Part shown: positions 22,956 to 33,765 of the stretch, one piece after another | How the letters are laid out: every line of letters starts with the position of its first letter | Position numbering within the stretch: position 1 is the first letter of the stretch | From: Botryosphaeria dothidea | Lineage: Eukaryota > Ascomycota > Dothideomycetes > Botryosphaeriales > Botryosphaeriaceae | Reading direction: 5' to 3' | DNA length: 64,000 nucleotides | Assembly (NCBI GenBank): GCA_011503125.2 | Contig: WWBZ02000022.1 | Span: 4,340,001 to 4,404,000, forward strand | Made by a program: the position numbers and the translations under genes | Notes under the pieces: model-generated | What the model saw: only the letters and a program-made list of their open reading frames with translations | Databases searched by the model: none | What the model was told of the DNA's origin: nothing

Positions 22956-24611
22956 ATGTCCAGCCCTCCGCCTTCCACCTCCATAACCCCGGGTCGCTCC
23001 CTGGGGTTCATGAGTGAGTTCTGCCGCTCCACCTCGTCTCAACGACTCATCAACTGACACTTCCTAGCACTTGGCGCTTCTCTCCACGACATTCTTACCC
23101 GTGTCAAGGCTCAGCCTTCCCTTTACCCCAAGATCCAGATCCTCTTCGACCCGAAATACCCCTTGCGCATCCCCGTTGTCATCACTTTGCCTGAGAACGG
23201 AGTCCGCCTGCGTTTCGACGGCCCTGACCAGCGTTTGCGTATCATAGAGGTTATCGACTTCACAAAGACAAGGTTGAGCTACAAGAACACTGAGGTCGTG
23301 AAGGCTGGAGAGGGAGCTGTCGGCGGCTTAGGCGCTCAGGCTGGTCCAACCGGTCCACGCTTCCGTCATGTCTACGACAGGCTACTCGGTCCTACCTACG
23401 CCGGCGAGTATATTCCTCCGGCTGCGGACGATACGAAGGGCGTGGGTACCTACGTCTTGTCGTATCCAGGCATCGCATTCAACTTTCCACTGCAAGCGTC
23501 ATCATGGTCAGCAGATAAGGACTTCGTGTCGTTGCTATCGTCTCACGCAGCGTCCGCAGCTACTTCTATGGCCATATTCCACGGAGAGTCCTGGTCAAAG
23601 GCTCGGGGAACTCTTTTCTCACACACGCCGCCCAACCCAAGATCTCTAGAGTTGGCCGCAAAGGCAAATGTAGCCGATGAAGTCGAGGTTGCTAGGATCT
23701 ACGGAGAGGGTCGCATAGAGCTCGTCAGGCGCTCCAGTCCGCCGTTCTGGATTGACCTCAGCGAGACCACGCCCCAAGACCTCATCACCGAACTAGGACC
23801 TCCTGATGCTATTTATCGCAAGAATGACAATCGTCTGTCCATCCACGGCAACAAGCAAGGTACCTTGGATGCCCTGAGCAATAGTGTTGGTTCCATGGGA
23901 TACGGAGATGCCGAGTCGTCCGATACCGATGATCATGAATCATTTACAGGCTCTGACCCTGAGGAATCCGAGGAATCCGAGGAAGGCGGCAAAACATTCT
24001 TGGACTCTGATGAATCGGCATCCACGGAACACTTCTACAATTACTTCCACCACGGCTTCGACGTGCTCATCTCAAGACCTACATCCATTTCAACTCCTTC
24101 TCCGACGTCGCCGCATGAGCTCCGCGAATTGCCTAAAAATTTCCCGGCTTCTAGAAATAGCCTGGTTGCCACGAAAGTCATATTCCATGGCAACGTCCCT
24201 GGATCATATCCATTCAACCGCCATCGGCGCAGCCGCTGGACTCTCGAACACGTGCCCACCGAACTGTACAGAGAGTCGCTCACGTCGGAGATGGCTTTCA
24301 AGGACGTCAAGGGTCGTCTTTGTGAGGCCTTCAAATCGGCATGTGCGACAGAAGAGGAGGAACGCTCGATGCAGCGCGGTATGGTGCTTAACCGAGGCTG
24401 GGGAGACAGCCCTGGTAGCAGCTGCGAGCTCCTCGGCGGCTTCGAGGAGACGACCAGCTCGCCAATCCAGAAGAAGAAGGGCTCGCCTGGTGGAGCGTCT
24501 GCAGCTCCGGCCGTCGACTCCACTTTCGGGATTAGCGAAATATTCGGCTTCCCCGGCTTGATCTTCGAAGTGCTGAAGAACGATACAGTCAGCACTCTGA
24601 CCGTGATTTGA
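22956..24611 (+). CDS. PHAF1/UPF0183 family protein
   Basis: Homologue of animal C16orf70/PHAF1 and plant UPF0183 proteins. In animal cells PHAF1 with BCAS3 is recruited to phagophores during autophagy; a role here is inferred. Two exons (22956-23013 and 23068-24611; 54-nt intron) give about 533 aa. Family blocks seen: SLGFMTLGASLHDILTRVK, YPKIQILFDPKYPLRIPVVI, LPENGVRLRFDGPDQRLRII, a glycine-rich insertion, then PTYAGEYIP and SYPGIAFNFP. An acidic, serine-rich loop lies in the second half (ESSDTDDHESFTGSDPEESE), followed by the closing HNYFxxGFD-like block (FYNYFHHGFDVLIS) and KVIFHGNVPGSYPFNRHRR. The start gives the short leader MSSPPPSTSITPGRSLGF. Confidence 0.9.
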
Positions 24612-25435
24612 GTGGATTCTGGATCTTGCATACTTGACCATTATTGATGGCGTTTGGTGGGATGGACTGGACTGGGCGGCGAATACCCTGATTTTGAACG
24701 AATGTACGTCTACAACGTGGAAGATGCGCTCACAATAGCGTTTATGGAGAAAAATCACTGCATAGCATACTAGCATAGGCCGAGCACCAACACGAGAGCT
24801 ATTCGGAACGCATTGCAATATAAGCTCATTAGTAGTCTACTAATTTATTTGGCTGATCTCGGCTAATTTTGCACACCACGTATCAGAGGAGGGCAACCGT
24901 CAGCTGTAGTAGGTCTGTACGTCAAAGTGACTTTTCAACTATTGCATCCGCATATAACCAGATAATATCCTGCTGCTTAGTTGTTTTGCGATTTTTTTTA
25001 TATCTTTAAACTGATGCGAGGCCATTGAATAGTACGGCTCATTGGCTGCGTCTACCGGTAGCAAGTGCAGTTCCCAACCACCCAGCAAGTTCAAGATAGA
25101 AGATATTTTCAGCGATTATTCCCTCCGCGAAAATTTTGATGGTCAGCCTGCTCCGTAAAAAAAGCAATGAACGAAGGCCGAACCTCTGGCAAATGCGCTA
25201 ACGCAAGCCACAAACGCAACTGATGTGCATGGGTGGCTGGGGGTAAGCTGCAGCAGGCTGGACTAGTGCGCGCGAGCTGAAAGCCCCCAGGCCCTCTCTG
25301 TAAGACCCAAAAACAATGCCGATTTCCCGAGCTCGCCATGCTTTAATGCGGCTCCTCCCTCCCCCGTCGTCCTTCGAGTAGGGAAAGAAAAAAAAACACA
25401 ACCCGCACCTCGACCACCGAACAAAAACACCACTG
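24612..25435. other. intergenic, PHAF1 3' end to CorA promoter
   Basis: No gene seen. The middle (about 24,830-25,030) is AT-rich. Open frames near 25,109-25,493 on the minus strand mirror the low-complexity start of the CorA gene. Confidence 0.45.
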
Positions 25436-28400
25436 ATGCGCCGCTACACGCCCTCCCCCCCTCCCCCTCCCCCTCCCCGCCGCCGCACCACAACCTTCAC
25501 CGACGCCGCCGCCCCACCACCATCGCGTCGCCGCTACGGCCGCAGCTCCCCGGCCGCTACCCGCCGCCGCCGCCTCGTCACCCGCACCCGCCCGGAACAC
25601 CAGTACCCCTCCGCCACCCAGCCCACGACCACCTACGCCGACGACTTCCGCACCTGGGAGTGGCTGCCGCCGCCGCCGCGCGCGCGCAGCAGGAGTCGCG
25701 AGCCCGTCGTCATCCGAGAGCGCGTCGAGCACGTGAGTCCGGACAGGCGGCGGCGGCGGCGGCGGCGGCGGGCGAGTGGGGGCGAGAGGCTCGGGTTTGG
25801 GGCGCCGGATGTGAGGGCGGGAGTGCCGGCGCAGACGTATGCGCAGGAGGAGGAGGAGGAGGAGGAGGAGGACGACGACGACGACGACGAGGATGACGAG
25901 CATGAGGAGGAGGATGTGCGGGTGAGGTGGCCGGCGGAGTTTGGCGGTGGAGCAGGGTGGCTGGGGTGGGAGGATAGGGCGGGGATGCGGTATGATGATT
26001 TTGCGTTGAGTCGGCGGGATAGGGGCGTTTTTGGGGTGTTGGCGGCGGAGGACGAGGGAGATTCGGGGGAGGGGGAGGGGGAGGGGGAGAAGGAGGTGGT
26101 CGAGGAGATGGAGGAGAGGGCGGATGAGACGAGGTTGAGGGTGCGGTTTTCGGAGTGGTTGGAGAATGGGAGCGGCGGCGAGGATCCGGTGGCGGAGTTG
26201 GTGGTGGAGCCGGATGTTGGGGTGATGAGGAAGGTGAAGGGGAAGAAGGGGTTGTTTGATTGGCTGTAAGTAGGCGTATTGTGTGGTTGTTGCGGGATGT
26301 CTCGAGCTGATTATTGCAGACATCTCAAACAGGATATGATGAGTTTCGAAGCGTTCACGGCAAGTACCATGCTTCAAAAAAAGATAAAAGAGAAAGGCTA
26401 ACAGTCTACAAGCGCCGAACCGAAAAAGCATGCGAGCTGAATGATGAGCAGAAGAAATGGGTGGTCAAACTGTTGAAAGGAATTTCAAGGCAGTTCGAGA
26501 AGCCACTATTGACTCAACAGGGAATCCAAGGAAGATGGATGATTCCGAATTTTGATCAAGAGCTGCGTGACGGAAGCAGTCTTCCCACAGTGGATTTTCT
26601 GTGCTTTCCATACTTCACTCTTGAGAAGTACGGTCCACCCACCCTTCCCGAAAATTCCAAGGCGCATCCGAAGAGGACTTTACTGCAGACTCTCTTTTCT
26701 TCAGCGAGTCGAGCACAGGACTTTCAACAGGCTGTGACACAGCTTCCGAATACGCCAAAAGACTACCTTTTCCACGTTCGTCAACTGTGGGCGTTGATTG
26801 TTGATGACAGTAAGTCTTGATAGATCTTGACCCTGAACTTCCAGAAATAGCCCTCATAGGCCATTCTGCGAGCCATTTTACTAATATGAATGTTCAGAGT
26901 TCATGATTACTTGCTCTAGTAAGGACTGTTCCGGCATGGCCCAAGAATCGATCAACATAACATCGCAACCTTCATTTGGGATCTCAAGCGCTAGCTCAGC
27001 TGGACCAGGATATATTGAGGTATCCGATGGCGGGTTGAACGTGTGGCTCTTGCCCCTGGATCAATGTAGAACTTGGTTTGTGAGTTGAACCCTTTGAAAT
27101 TACTCATGCGACTTCTTACCAACACAAATGTAGCTGTTCCGATCAAATCTATATTCTCCCCTGTTTGAGCAACAAGAAGGGCTTGAAGATGGCGTCGAGG
27201 TCACTTTTGAAGGTACAACCTTGAGTGAAGAGGACTGGCCAAGGGTCCTCGAGAAAGCTCAAAAAACAAGCGTTCGCCTGGAAGTCCGGAGAAGGTAAGG
27301 TTTTCCCATGTTGTTCGCACGCAGATGACTGATTGGCAAGTAGCACGGCACGTCTCACAATGCGAATGCCTGCCGCCATTGTTGTAACAGAAACCGAGGA
27401 CGACAGCGAGACTCTATTCTCTGAAACCTTTGAAGAGGCGCTCCTTCTGCCGGAAGTGAAGGATTCAAAGGGACAATTTCATGTTTTCACGTGGCTGTCA
27501 AACACGGACGGCAAGAGTGACATGTCTACCCGTCTGGATAGGGCTCTGGAAGAAGTGCAGAAACTTTTGCTGAAAGAAAGTCACCCTAAAGATCGGAAGG
27601 CCTACAGAACTGCTTTTATTGAAGGTAAAAGAAAACAGCAATCGTATAAATCCGTGCGACATGCTCTTGAAACCCTCCCGACAGATACGAAGGAAGAGCA
27701 AGAATGGCAGAAATACATGACAAGAGTTGTCCGGGATTTCGCTACCGTTTTCCAATTCTTCCTTCCTCTGGATTGTAATGCTCCAGTAGCATGCTGCTTC
27801 TGGGCGGCAGTTCATCGCATAGTAGAAGTATGATGGAAGAACACCCTGCGATTAGAGTGCAAATCGCTAACAACTACCAGGCCCCCATGGCTTCAGAGCC
27901 GCCTCAGGCCAATGAATTGGCAACGTACGCAAAGAGCCTGAGCGAAATGTCTCAAAGGCTCTCCGGCCTTGAGATTCCAAGACCGTCTCGAGACAATCCA
28001 CCTGACAACTTCGTTATTGCCTGGATACATATCTCTCTCGCGGTTTGCCACTGGAATACAGATGACATGACAGCATTCGACCATCATCTCGAATCTTTTG
28101 CGCAGAAAATAGCGGCAGCATGGCCCAAGTTCTTGAGGAGCTTCCAGGATAGACCCTTGGAGGAGAGGGCTGCAGCAATGCCACTCAGTGTCCTAAGCCT
28201 TCTCACCCAAGAGCTACTGATGGATTTTACCGGTATGCGGCCGGACGTGATGGCTTCATATTGGGATTACTACAACCAGCTGGCAAGTACCTCCCTCTCG
28301 TACCGCTTTCAACTGCATGATCGCTTGAAACAATGAAAAGGCTGGAAGTAATGGCTGCGATACTAACACGCCAAACAGAACCGTCGCGTCGACGAAGACC

Positions 28401-29098
28401 CACTCAACCGCGTCCACCAGAAATCCATCAACTTCCTCAAACAAGAAATCGAAGCCATCAAAGCCGTCCTGAACCAACAGCTCAACGTCCTCAACGACTT
28501 CAAACGGGCGCTCGACCAGCGCAGCGACGCAGCGGCAAGCGGAGGCTTCTCGGATCTTGGATACAGCGTGGAACCCATTATCGTGTCAAACTGCATCGCC
28601 GCCGTCGAAGCCAAGCTGCGCAGCTATGAGGACATGCGCCTGGCGGCGGCGAACCTGCAGACTACTAACCTGCAGATGATCGACTCGAATAAAGACAGAC
28701 AGGAGGCTGCCGTATATGCCTTCACAATTGTTACGATTATCTTCCTGCCGCTGTCGTTTGTGTCGGGATTCTTGGGGATGAATACGGCGGATGTCCGTGA
28801 TATGCCGTATCAGCAGTGGGTCTTCTGGGCTGCTGCAATTCCGCTTACTGTTCTCATTATACTGCTGGGACTGATCTGGGCCGGAGAGTTGGGCAATGCA
28901 TGGCGAGGGTGTTTGGGGATGCTAGACGGGCGGAAGACTACTGGAGGTATGGGCAGGCACGGGGATGGTGTCAGGCCTTTTGCGAACAGCAAGAGCATGG
29001 TGGACGGTCCGGGAGGCGGTGAGGATGAGGAGATAGCTGCACCCAGGAGAGCGAGGGGCGGGCTGGTGAGGAGAGGGACTTTGGCTTCAAGAAGGTAA
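25436..29098 (+). CDS. CorA-like Mg2+ transporter with long charged N-terminal region
   Basis: Magnesium/divalent cation transporter of the CorA/Mrs2/Alr type. Modelled exons: 25436-26233, 26320-26809, 26898-27079, 27134-27294, 27344-27827, 27881-28282, 28379-29098, about 1078 aa. Residues 1-265 are low-complexity: Pro/Arg-rich, then a poly-Arg and an Asp/Glu run. The middle is the large soluble domain of the fungal family (DEFRSVHGKYHASKKDKRER, WALIVDDKFMITCSS). Near the end come the long helix (VHQKSINFLKQEIEAIKAV) and two transmembrane segments, VYAFTIVTIIFLPLSFVSGF and WAAAIPLTVLIILLGLIW. Between them, near residue 972, is the signature GMN. Oddities: the strong first donor GTAAGT at 26266 breaks the frame, so I used GTGAAG at 26234; the last intron (28283-28378) is GC-AG. 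The first-exon model is the least sure part. Confidence 0.85.
25746..25912. repeat. CGG and GAG/GAC trinucleotide tracts inside the CorA first exon
   Basis: A run of CGG units (from about 25,746) encodes polyarginine. Within 100 bp it is followed by GAG and GAC runs (about 25,844-25,912) encoding a Glu/Asp block. A further GGGGGA run lies near 26,068-26,090. All are multiples of three in frame. Confidence 0.8.
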
Positions 29099-29256
29099 AT
29101 GTGTGTGGAATGGATACGAGCTAGCAAGTCACCTTCCGCTTTCTCCAACAAGCTAATCTACGCAACTAAGCCACTTCTATTTGAACCATCTCAATCACCA
29201 CCTCAGTCGATCCTCCTTCGCTACGATCCCTTTTCAAGGTCCACATGCATCCGCAG

Positions 29257-30048
29257 TTATTCGATATCCATCTCATCCCCAGCTTGATCTCCTCCAGCTT
29301 TTCCTGCTTCACTTCCCTCCCATTCCATCCTCATCACCATCCCCCTCCTCACAACTGGCACCAACTCATCGTACGCCCCAGGCGCACTATCCAGCAACAA
29401 CCCAAGCAACTCCCACCCCGGCGCAACACCCACCCGCGCACTCGCCACCACCGCATTCCGCAACCTCCCCACCACCAGCTCCGGCGGCGGCACTACTCTC
29501 TCCAACTCATCCAGCACCGTCCCGACCTCCCAAACCACGCCCTCCACATCCCGCGCATCGCACAGCGTCCACCTCCCCTCCTCCGCCTGATCTCTCGCCT
29601 CCAACCCAAACCACCCCGTCTCCCCCACATCCACCACATGCGCCATCTCGCGCTCCAGCTTCCGCAGCAGCGCCGCCGCCTCGTCGTCCAAATCCCGCCC
29701 CTCCTCCCACCTTCCCACGACCGCGCGCTCCCGTCCATCCGCCACCATCGACACCCGCGCCACCCTCGCCCTGAACACGAGCGCGATGCGCTCGAGCAGC
29801 CGCTTCGCGGCGTTCCACTGCGTGGCAGACAGGCGGGCGGGTGCGGCGCTGTCGCGGTCGGCGCAGACGCCGAGCGCGTCGCCCCAGTGCGAGAGGCGCA
29901 GGCGGGCGAGGGCGAGGCGGAGGAGCGAGCGGCGGAGGGCGGGCGGGTTGGTGCGGAGGAGGGGGACGTGGGCGAACCAGGCGAGGGCGTGGAGGTAGGG
30001 GACGGAGAGGCTGGGGATGCCGAGGGTGAGGGTGTTGGGCGTGGGCAT
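29257..30048 (-). CDS. HeLo-like domain protein (copy A of a divergent pair)
   Basis: Single exon, 263 aa. Residues 43-61 read LRLALARLRLSHWGDALGV, the RLxxWG-type core of HeLo/HeLo-like (prion-inhibition and propagation) domains. Residues 159-187 contain RWTLCDARDVEGV and LDELERVVP, matching the later helix of that domain. HeLo domains are membrane-targeting cell-death modules in HET-s/HET-S systems and at the head of many fungal NLRs. It shares the core, the later W/LDELE helix and a C-terminal PGWELLG...GAYDEL block (about 210-229) with copy B at 30400, so the two are paralogues. The start at 30048 has a good context (caccATGcc). The N-terminus has a modest hydrophobic stretch (VPYLHALAWFAHV). 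There is no NB-ARC, repeat domain or recognisable amyloid motif. Function inferred from fold only. Confidence 0.75.
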   Translation of the reverse strand: MPTPNTLTLGIPSLSVPYLHALAWFAHVPLLRTNPPALRRSLLRLALARLRLSHWGDALGVCADRDSAAPARLSATQWNAAKRLLERIALVFRARVARVSMVADGRERAVVGRWEEGRDLDDEAAALLRKLEREMAHVVDVGETGWFGLEARDQAEEGRWTLCDARDVEGVVWEVGTVLDELERVVPPPELVVGRLRNAVVASARVGVAPGWELLGLLLDSAPGAYDELVPVVRRGMVMRMEWEGSEAGKAGGDQAGDEMDIE

Positions 30049-30399
30049 GGTGGGCGTTGTGTTTCTTCTGGAGGGAGACGCGGATGCGGATGCTCTTTTG
30101 AGAGGGGGAGGGGTTTGGGGATGAAGTGTGTGCGGGTGGGAATAAAGGAGGCCGTTTGGGCTGACGGCATCCCGGGTTCCTGCACATATGCGATCGTTCT
30201 GGTTTGTTCCTGGTCTCCTGCTCATCTTCGAACCGCCCCTGCTTGGACGGATGGGTCAGATGCCTTGTAACTGTGACTGTCATTGCCGTTTTACCGGCAT
30301 GGCAAGCAGTAGTGCACGAGAATATATATATATATATAACCACCGCATCTGCCTCCCCCAAGAGCCACACCAGCATCAGCGCCCTGATCCGCACGCAAC
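30049..30399. promoter_or_regulatory. shared 351-bp promoter region between the two HeLo-like genes
   Basis: Both HeLo-like genes start at its edges and run outward. An alternating A/T run at 30,322-30,338 lies about 60-80 bp before the start of copy B and could act as its TATA element. The small distance makes joint control likely, which is inference. Confidence 0.5.
30322..30338. repeat. AT dinucleotide run
   Basis: Seventeen bases of alternating A/T in the promoter between the HeLo-like genes. Confidence 0.9.
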
Positions 30400-31239
30400 A
30401 TGGCCGAACCACACGTGCAAGGCCAAAACTTCCAGCAGTCCTTCCGCACCATCCTCGAACTGTACGAGCAAGTCATGCTGAAACCCCAACCGTCCGCAAC
30501 AGACTACATGGCCACGCTACTCCGGCTCGACTGCGCGCGCCTCCGCTTCGCCAACTGGGGCGCCTCCATGGGCCTCGTCGCCGCCACCCCGGCGCTCCAC
30601 CTCCCCGGAGGCGCCGCCGCCGACACGATCCTGCAGCACACGTTCAACGAGATGATCCACCGGCTCGAACTAGCCACCGACACGGGCGGCCGCCGCCACC
30701 ACAGCGGCCCGCCGTACGGGCTCGACGCGCTGCCGCCCACGGACGAGGCGAGGGAGGTGCAGGCGCTGCACGCGCGCTTCCTCGTCTTGACCTTCGCGCG
30801 CAAGGGCTTGCCGGTGCCCGAGCGGCGGCCGGCGCGCCCGCTTCGCGCGTGGGACGGCTACGTGGGGCCGGAGGAGCTGATTGCGGGGTTGACGGCGGTG
30901 CTGGATGGGGTGATGGAGGCTGTGCCGCCGCCGGAGGAGGAGTGGGAGCGGGTGAATGCGGTTGATGTGCCTGGGTTGCATCCGTTGCTGGAGGTCGCGG
31001 CAGAGGGGGCGTATGAGGAGTTGTGCGATAGGATGCACCATGCGAGGACTGTCGCTGGGATGAAGGCGAGGCTTCAGAGGGAGGAGGGGAGACGAAATGT
31101 GGGAGACGTCAAGTCTCAGGGGCTCAAGAGTGAGGAAGACGTCAAGCCTGAGATTAAGACTGAGGGGACGGCCGAGCTCGAGTTGGATTCTGAGAGAGAC
31201 ATAGAGCTCAAGTCTGAGCTGAAGTCTGAGTCTGAGTAG
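30400..31239 (+). CDS. HeLo-like domain protein (copy B) with K/E-rich tail
   Basis: Single exon, 279 aa. Residues 41-59 read LRLDCARLRFANWGASMGL, a clear HeLo-type core, preceded by FRTILELYEQV. Residues 149-176 (RAWDGYVGPEEL, LDGVMEAVP) match the later helix, and PGLHPLLE...GAYEEL (191-208) matches copy A. The last 45 residues are hydrophilic and repeat the pattern hydrophobic-K-x-E: LKSE, VKPE, IKTE, LKSE, LKSE at 242, 248, 252, 270 and 274, the SUMO-acceptor consensus. No nucleotide-binding domain follows. The stretch to the next gene holds no partner ORF on this strand. The family link is based on the two matching segments and on paralogy with copy A; toxicity or incompatibility function is not shown. 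Confidence 0.75.
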   Translation: MAEPHVQGQNFQQSFRTILELYEQVMLKPQPSATDYMATLLRLDCARLRFANWGASMGLVAATPALHLPGGAAADTILQHTFNEMIHRLELATDTGGRRHHSGPPYGLDALPPTDEAREVQALHARFLVLTFARKGLPVPERRPARPLRAWDGYVGPEELIAGLTAVLDGVMEAVPPPEEEWERVNAVDVPGLHPLLEVAAEGAYEELCDRMHHARTVAGMKARLQREEGRRNVGDVKSQGLKSEEDVKPEIKTEGTAELELDSERDIELKSELKSESE

Positions 31240-31733
31240 GATAGTTAGCTTCTAGACAGTATCTGGCCTTTCCAATGTGCTTTCAGGGAGCAAATGCGCT
31301 TTTTTGCAGTGCAATCAATCGCCCAACTACCAAGAAAAAAAAGTCAGTTTGTGGAAACATGACCCCCATGAAGCGAACTGATGCAGTTGCCTTGTTCAGA
31401 AAAAGTGGGCCACGATAAATGTATTGGAGATTGTAACAGAGATACCAGGCTTTACCTGGTATTTCCTTACCGAACTCGTCGGCTTGCTCGGAGATTGCTC
31501 CATGTTTTCTTAGTTTACCCAGCTAATCACTCGTCCGGATAGCCAAGCCAAGATGATTGCACGAGATGAATCCAAGGCTTCCTCTCATTCTATCATAGGC
31601 TGAAAACTACAGAGTATACGGACATAACGATGATAACACCAGCAGCGCCAAACAACAAGAGGGTATCAAACTAAACGCTCCCAACCACCGCGAGACAGTA
31701 CCTCCATCCGCCAACATTCAACGTTCAACATAA
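31240..31733. other. convergent intergenic region, HeLo B / Ame1
   Basis: Two genes end toward each other here, so it should hold both 3' ends. No gene seen. Confidence 0.5.
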
Positions 31734-33765
31734 TCAAGACCTCCCCTCCAACAGCGCGGCCGTCTTATCCAAAAACCCGTTAAATCCCTTAACTCTATCC
31801 ACCAACCCGCCAGCCGGACCAACCACACTGACCCCGCTCCCCAGCAACTCTCCCACCCCCCACAACACGCCCACCTCAGGCCCCTCATCCTCCCTCCCCT
31901 CCCTCGCCGCCCTCTCCCTTCCCCTCTGCACCGCCGTCTCAATCCCAAACAGCGCATCGCTCAGCTCCTCATCCCTCCTCCTCCTCGCCTCCGCCTCCAT
32001 ATGCGCCCTCCTCACCGCATCCATCTGCAGCGCCACATCCTCGCGTTCCCGGCGCACGCCCAAAAACTCCGCGCGCAGCGCCACCTTCTCCTTCAGCGCG
32101 ACCCGGACGCGGCCGCGCAGCGCCTCGCCGGCGTCGACGGCCTCGGTGAGGTCGAAGAGGCGGTCGGCCAGCTCGGTGGCGAAGGCCTCGACGGTGCGCG
32201 CGCGGCGCGTCAGCTCCGCGCGGCGAGGCTTGTCGGAGGCGCCCACGTCGGCGGCCTGCTGGAGCAGCGAGCCGGCCATGCGCGTCGTCATCTCCGACGT
32301 GATCTGGGCGAGGATGTCGACGGCGTTAACGGTGGGGAGGCGGGTGTTGGCGACGGCGGAAGGGGTGGGCAGCTCGAGCTCGTCGATTTGCGAGGCGTCG
32401 TCCGCGGTCTTGCGGGGCGCGGTGAGGCGGTACACGGTCACGGGGATGCGCGGTCCTCTGTCGCTGGCGGGGCGCGGGCGCTTGCGCGCTGGTGCGGTTG
32501 CGGCTGGCTGTGCTCTTCTTGACTTGGGGGCGGGCCCTGCGGGTCTGGGTTGGGGCTGTGGGCGGATGTTGCTGCTCGAAGCCTCAGGCATTGATGCTCT
32601 AGATTGAGCCTCTTCTTCAGACGTTTCTGCTTCCTCCTCGAACTGAGAAGCATCTGAATCTGCGGGTGACTCTGGAAGATGCTCGTTTTGCAACCTCAAC
32701 GCAGCGGGAGACAGCTCATCCGTTGAAAAATCTTCTTCCTGCTCCTCTTCTTCCTCTTCCTCTTCTTCTGCTTCTTCTTCAATGAGATCTTCATAGGCCT
32801 TTGCAGCACGCAAGCTTGTACGAGCTCCTCTACCTGCTGCTGTTTCGGATGGCCCTGCAACAGCAATTTGAGGGCTCTCAATCGACTTTCGTGGCCGACT
32901 AGGCCGCCATTTGGATGTCGGTAGCGGGCTCGCTTCATCCTGGCTCACGAACAAGCCAGGACTCGAAGCCGCTCTTGCACTGTGCACAATATTCAACGAG
33001 CTCCGGTGCCTCTTCTCCGTCGAGAGCGTATGGTCCTCGTCGTTATCCTCCAACTCGTCTTCCGCATCTTCCGTGACCACGATCGGCGTGGCTTGCATGG
33101 GCCCACTCGTCCTTCGTGCTGAATCAACGTGCGGCTTCCGAGCAGAAGCTCGGTGTTCCTCGTCGTCCTGCTCCAGCTCATCTTCTTGGCTCTCCTGCAC
33201 CGCTGCAGCACTCGGCCTCTTCCTCTTTCCGGTAACGGATGGGGTGACAAATGTTTGCTCATTCTGCTGAGCGGGCGTGTTTGATCGTCGCGACGCTCTA
33301 CTAGCCCGAGCGGAAGCGCTTCCCTGAGCGACAGGTACGGGTGCTTCCTTGGGCGTCTTGCGGGCCGAGACACGCGGTGGCAGAGGAGCGGGGGACTTGC
33401 GGAATGAACGTTTTGCTGAGGCGGGTCGTGAGGCTGTGGAGGCAGGAGTCTTGCGAGCGGAGCGTTGCGCGGGCGCAGCGGGCGCGGGCGGGGTGCGGCG
33501 CGAGGAGGGCTGCGAGGGTAGCGCTCTTGGAGTTCGACGCGCAGAAGGTTGCGCGGGAAGCGCGGGTGCACCGAACGTAAATCCAAAATTCCCAACTGAG
33601 ACTCCGGTCGTGCTGTAGGAGGTCAGCAACGTGCAGACAGCCAGAGAGCGAGCTGCTTACCCAGCGCCGCGCTGGCGCATGCGGCGTCTCTCTTCACGGT
33701 CTACAATGGGATCATCAGCGAAAGTCATCGGAGCTCATACAAGGCAGCTTACCGTTCGGCGCCAT
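31734..33765 (-). CDS. Ame1/CENP-U-like inner kinetochore subunit
   Basis: Likely fungal Ame1 (CENP-U, Mis17), part of the COMA complex that links centromeric chromatin to the Mis12 complex. Three exons: two tiny ones at 33765-33753 and 33700-33661, then 33612-31734, giving about 643 aa. The joined N-terminus reads MAPNDREERRRMRQRGAGTT, then GVSVGNFGFTFG; basic arginine-rich starts are expected here because Ame1 contacts Mis12 with this end. The middle is long and disordered, with Ser/Thr-Pro, TP and acidic runs (poly-Glu near 32,740-32,790). The conserved part begins RIPVTVYRL and continues VNAVDILAQITSEMTTRMA into coiled coil (LTRRARTVEAFATELADRLF; LRAEFLGVRREREDVALQMD). The single-exon reading starting at 33629 would miss the conserved start. 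Confidence 0.8.
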
